From Microbacteriaceae bacterium (GTDB taxonomy: Bacteria > Actinomycetota > Actinomycetes > Actinomycetales > Microbacteriaceae), in assembly GCA_016463265.1 (NCBI GenBank), contig JAEMRP010000037.1, positions 1 to 8,121 on the forward strand: a DNA stretch of 8,121 nucleotides, in the 5' to 3' direction. Below are positions 7,042 through 8,121 of the stretch, piece after piece. A program made the position numbers and the translations under genes. Below the pieces are notes generated by a model. That model was given only the letters and a program-made list of their open reading frames with translations. It was not told the DNA's origin and made no database searches. The stretch's first letter is position 1. Each line of letters begins with the position of its first letter.

Positions 7042-7053
7042 ACCGCCACTCTA
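7042..7053 (-). promoter_or_regulatory. Candidate leaderless -10 promoter element before pafB
   Basis: TAGAGT (7048-7053) on the minus strand, followed by 6 nt and then GTG 7041, repeats the geometry seen before lnt. The remaining 7054-7097 of the gap holds no clear -35 hexamer, no hairpin with a U-tract, and no match to the PafBC-type element (TTGTCRGTG about 8 nt before TANNNT). Autoregulation by that motif is therefore not supported. A weak TTGG/CCAA dyad (7055-7073) is present. Confidence 0.4.
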
Positions 7054-7097
7054 ATTGGCGCAACTCACCAAATCGTGACATTTCCTTGTGGGCGAAA

Positions 7098-8060
7098 CTA
7101 TTTCGTTCCCAGGATGTCGATGACGAAGATCATCGTTGCGTTGGCCGGGATGCTCGTCGGTTCCTGGCCGGCGGGGTAACCCTCCGATGGCGGAATGGCC
7201 ACCAGCACTCGAGAGCCGACGGTCTGACCAATGAGGGCCTTGGCGAAGCCGGGGACGACTCCGATTCCGGCGTTATCAATGAACGACTGAGCAACAAGAT
7301 CTATCGGTCGGTTGGTGTCCCACGTGGAATCAAAGACCGCACCGCCCCACACCACTCCGGTGTAGTGAACGACGACCGTTTGACCTTCGGCGACGACCTC
7401 ACCATCGCCCATCGTCAAAGTCGAGATGCGAAGTTCGGTCGGAGGCGCGATGTTGGGGACCGCAATTCCCGGACGTCCGTCTGGCGCGGTCGTCACGGCG
7501 GGCATGCCGTCCTGGGCAAACTGCGGAAGGCCACGTGCCGAATGCGGGTAAACACCGATGACGTCGAACACGACCACGACGGTGTCATTCGGATCCACGC
7601 CGCTCCCGCTCTGGGTACCAAAAATCTCCCCGGTCGTTCCCGTGAGTGTGAACCGCTCACCGGCTCGGTGACAGAGGAACGCGTCGCTCAGCACGATGGA
7701 CTCAGCGACGACGGGAATTCGTTGCGAGGGCGAATCGTTCGCGCCGTAAGCCGTAGCCGTGAGAACAGACTTGTCAAGACCGGCGTACACGGTCGCCTCA
7801 AAGTCGACGTAGTAACCGGATTCGATGACGTCACCCGCGCCGGGAATCACCGTTGCTGTGCCCGCGTCACGGCCGACGAACGGTGTCGGGAAATCGACTA
7901 CCGGCGTCTGTCCGAAGAGGCCCGACACGGACACGAGGCCCGCCGAGCTTTCCCCCAAAGGGTTTTCACAAGGACTGCCCGCGGGCGAACAACCCACGAG
8001 AGCGACAGCAGACAGGGCGGCGACAAGCGCTAGGGCAACGGGGCGAGCAGTGAAACGCAC
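7098..8060 (-). CDS. FKBP-type peptidyl-prolyl cis-trans isomerase lipoprotein
   Basis: This is a probable surface lipoprotein that catalyses prolyl isomerisation during folding of exported proteins. With the start at GTG 8060 it has 320 residues. The signal peptide MRFTARPVALALVAALSAVALVGC ends in the lipobox LVGC (21-24), so C24 should be lipidated, which makes it a likely substrate of the Lnt encoded in the same cluster. The C-terminal FKBP domain (about 205-318) has VHYTGVVWGGAVFDSTWD (231-248), VVPGFAKALIGQTVGSR (268-284), PPSEGYPAG (290-298) and IFVIDILG (311-318). The pocket residues Tyr, Phe-Asp, Val and Tyr are kept, with Phe replacing the base Trp of FKBP12. Residues about 60-172 look like a second, degenerate FKBP-like module. 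C31 and C130 could form a disulfide. GTG 8060 is preferred over the in-frame GTG 8078 because AAAGAGG lies 5 nt before it and the signal peptide starts there. Confidence 0.9.
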   Translation of the reverse strand: MRFTARPVALALVAALSAVALVGCSPAGSPCENPLGESSAGLVSVSGLFGQTPVVDFPTPFVGRDAGTATVIPGAGDVIESGYYVDFEATVYAGLDKSVLTATAYGANDSPSQRIPVVAESIVLSDAFLCHRAGERFTLTGTTGEIFGTQSGSGVDPNDTVVVVFDVIGVYPHSARGLPQFAQDGMPAVTTAPDGRPGIAVPNIAPPTELRISTLTMGDGEVVAEGQTVVVHYTGVVWGGAVFDSTWDTNRPIDLVAQSFIDNAGIGVVPGFAKALIGQTVGSRVLVAIPPSEGYPAGQEPTSIPANATMIFVIDILGTK

Positions 8061-8065
8061 GGAAA

Positions 8066-8072
8066 CCTCTTT
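8066..8072 (-). promoter_or_regulatory. Shine-Dalgarno sequence deciding the FKBP lipoprotein start
   Basis: AAAGAGG on the minus strand matches AAGGAGG at six of seven positions and lies 5 nt before GTG 8060. The longer in-frame GTG at 8078 has no such site and would have this sequence inside its own coding region, so the shorter start is chosen. Confidence 0.65.
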
Positions 8073-8082
8073 CGACACGCTC

Positions 8083-8088
8083 AGTCTA
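8083..8088 (-). promoter_or_regulatory. Candidate -10 element before the FKBP lipoprotein gene
   Basis: TAGACT on the minus strand lies in GCGAATAGACTGA (8081-8093), which matches the block before lnt at 12 of 13 bases. A start 7 nt downstream (G at 8076) gives a 16-nt leader holding the AAAGAGG site and falls inside the alternative GTG 8078, again favouring start 8060. The -35 side is poor (AAAACG or CTGAAA at unusual spacing). Confidence 0.4.
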
Positions 8089-8090
8089 TT

Positions 8091-8103
8091 CGCCGAGTCG
8101 GCG
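8091..8103. repeat. Perfect 6-bp inverted repeat, possible operator
   Basis: CGCCGA-G-TCGGCG is a perfect dyad with 6-bp arms around one base, ending 2 nt upstream of the candidate -10 of the FKBP gene. It has no following U-tract and too small a loop for a hairpin terminator, so an operator-like site is the likelier reading if it is functional. In GC-rich DNA such a dyad can also arise by chance. The remaining 8104-8121 shows nothing recognisable. Confidence 0.3.
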
Positions 8104-8121
8104 CGCGTTTTCAGCGAGAGC

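Noticed and set aside
7042..7082. Mini reading frame beginning AAGGAAATG before pafB
   Set aside because: The AAGG-like site is nearly adjacent to the ATG, too close for normal initiation, and the frame runs into pafB out of phase without any recognisable product.
7042..7097. PafBC-regulated promoter or terminator in the FKBP-pafB gap
   Set aside because: The TGTCA present here is 22 nt from the TANNNT hexamer, not about 8-11, and the rest of the motif does not match. No hairpin with a U-tract is present for termination.
6202..7179. 325-codon open frame on the plus strand
   Set aside because: It is antisense to pafB and crosses the pafB/FKBP gap. Its Arg-rich content is typical of an open shadow frame in GC-rich DNA, and no domain is recognisable.
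7086..8033. 315-codon open frame on the plus strand
   Set aside because: It is antisense to the FKBP lipoprotein gene, which has a signal peptide, lipobox and catalytic motifs. The frame is rich in Arg, Asp and His with no motif.
8061..8078. Longer start (GTG 8078) for the FKBP lipoprotein
   Set aside because: It adds six residues before the basic start of the signal peptide, has no Shine-Dalgarno site, and would overlap the likely transcription start and the AAAGAGG site.
1..8121. CRISPR arrays, insertion sequences, tRNA or rRNA genes, phage or defence genes
   Set aside because: No direct-repeat array, terminal inverted repeats, transposase or integrase motifs, or tRNA-like folds were seen. 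Coding density is near complete, with conserved housekeeping genes.

Overview
The window looks like a stretch of a high-GC actinobacterial chromosome, most likely from Micrococcales and possibly a small-genome Microbacteriaceae-type organism. The reasons are the GC-rich codon use, five GTG starts among eight genes, very short gaps, and a gene order that I recall as characteristic of Actinobacteria: pafB-pafC-tatA-tatC-helY-lnt-ppm. The lineage call is inference from gene content; I have no database match.

All eight genes lie on the minus strand and read from right to left. In transcription order they are: an FKBP-type peptidyl-prolyl isomerase lipoprotein (7098-8060); the paired WYL-domain DNA-damage regulators PafB (6073-7041) and PafC (5094-6080); TatA (4879-5055, only 58 residues) and TatC (4112-4876) of the twin-arginine export system; a large Ski2-like DEVH helicase of the HelY family (1722-4112); apolipoprotein N-acyltransferase Lnt (203-1705); and the first 68 codons of a polyprenol-phosphate mannosyltransferase (1-206) that runs off the left edge. 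Several junctions are overlapped: pafB/pafC by 8 nt, tatC/helY by 1 nt, lnt/ppm by 4 nt, and tatA/tatC are separated by 2 nt. This suggests translational coupling.

The only real gaps are 16 nt (before lnt), 38 nt (before tatA), 56 nt (before pafB) and the right edge (before the FKBP gene). Each holds a TANNNT hexamer at a distance that fits an actinobacterial -10 element. Before lnt and pafB the hexamer is exactly 6 nt from the GTG start codon, the geometry of a leaderless promoter. Before tatA and the FKBP gene it would give leaders of 16-19 nt that carry a good Shine-Dalgarno sequence. Three of the hexamers sit in a shared block, GCGA(A)TAGRCTG. I see no stretch over 300 bases without a gene.

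Functionally the cluster joins envelope biogenesis (Tat export, lipoprotein N-acylation, polyprenol-phosphate-mannose synthesis, an extracytoplasmic folding lipoprotein that is itself a plausible Lnt substrate) with nucleic-acid functions (PafBC, HelY). I found no CRISPR array, mobile element, RNA gene or clearly new system. The more unusual points are the leaderless-type promoter pattern, the duplicated and degenerate FKBP half, an RG-rich insertion and a Cys/His cluster in HelY, and an Asp beside the catalytic Cys of Lnt.
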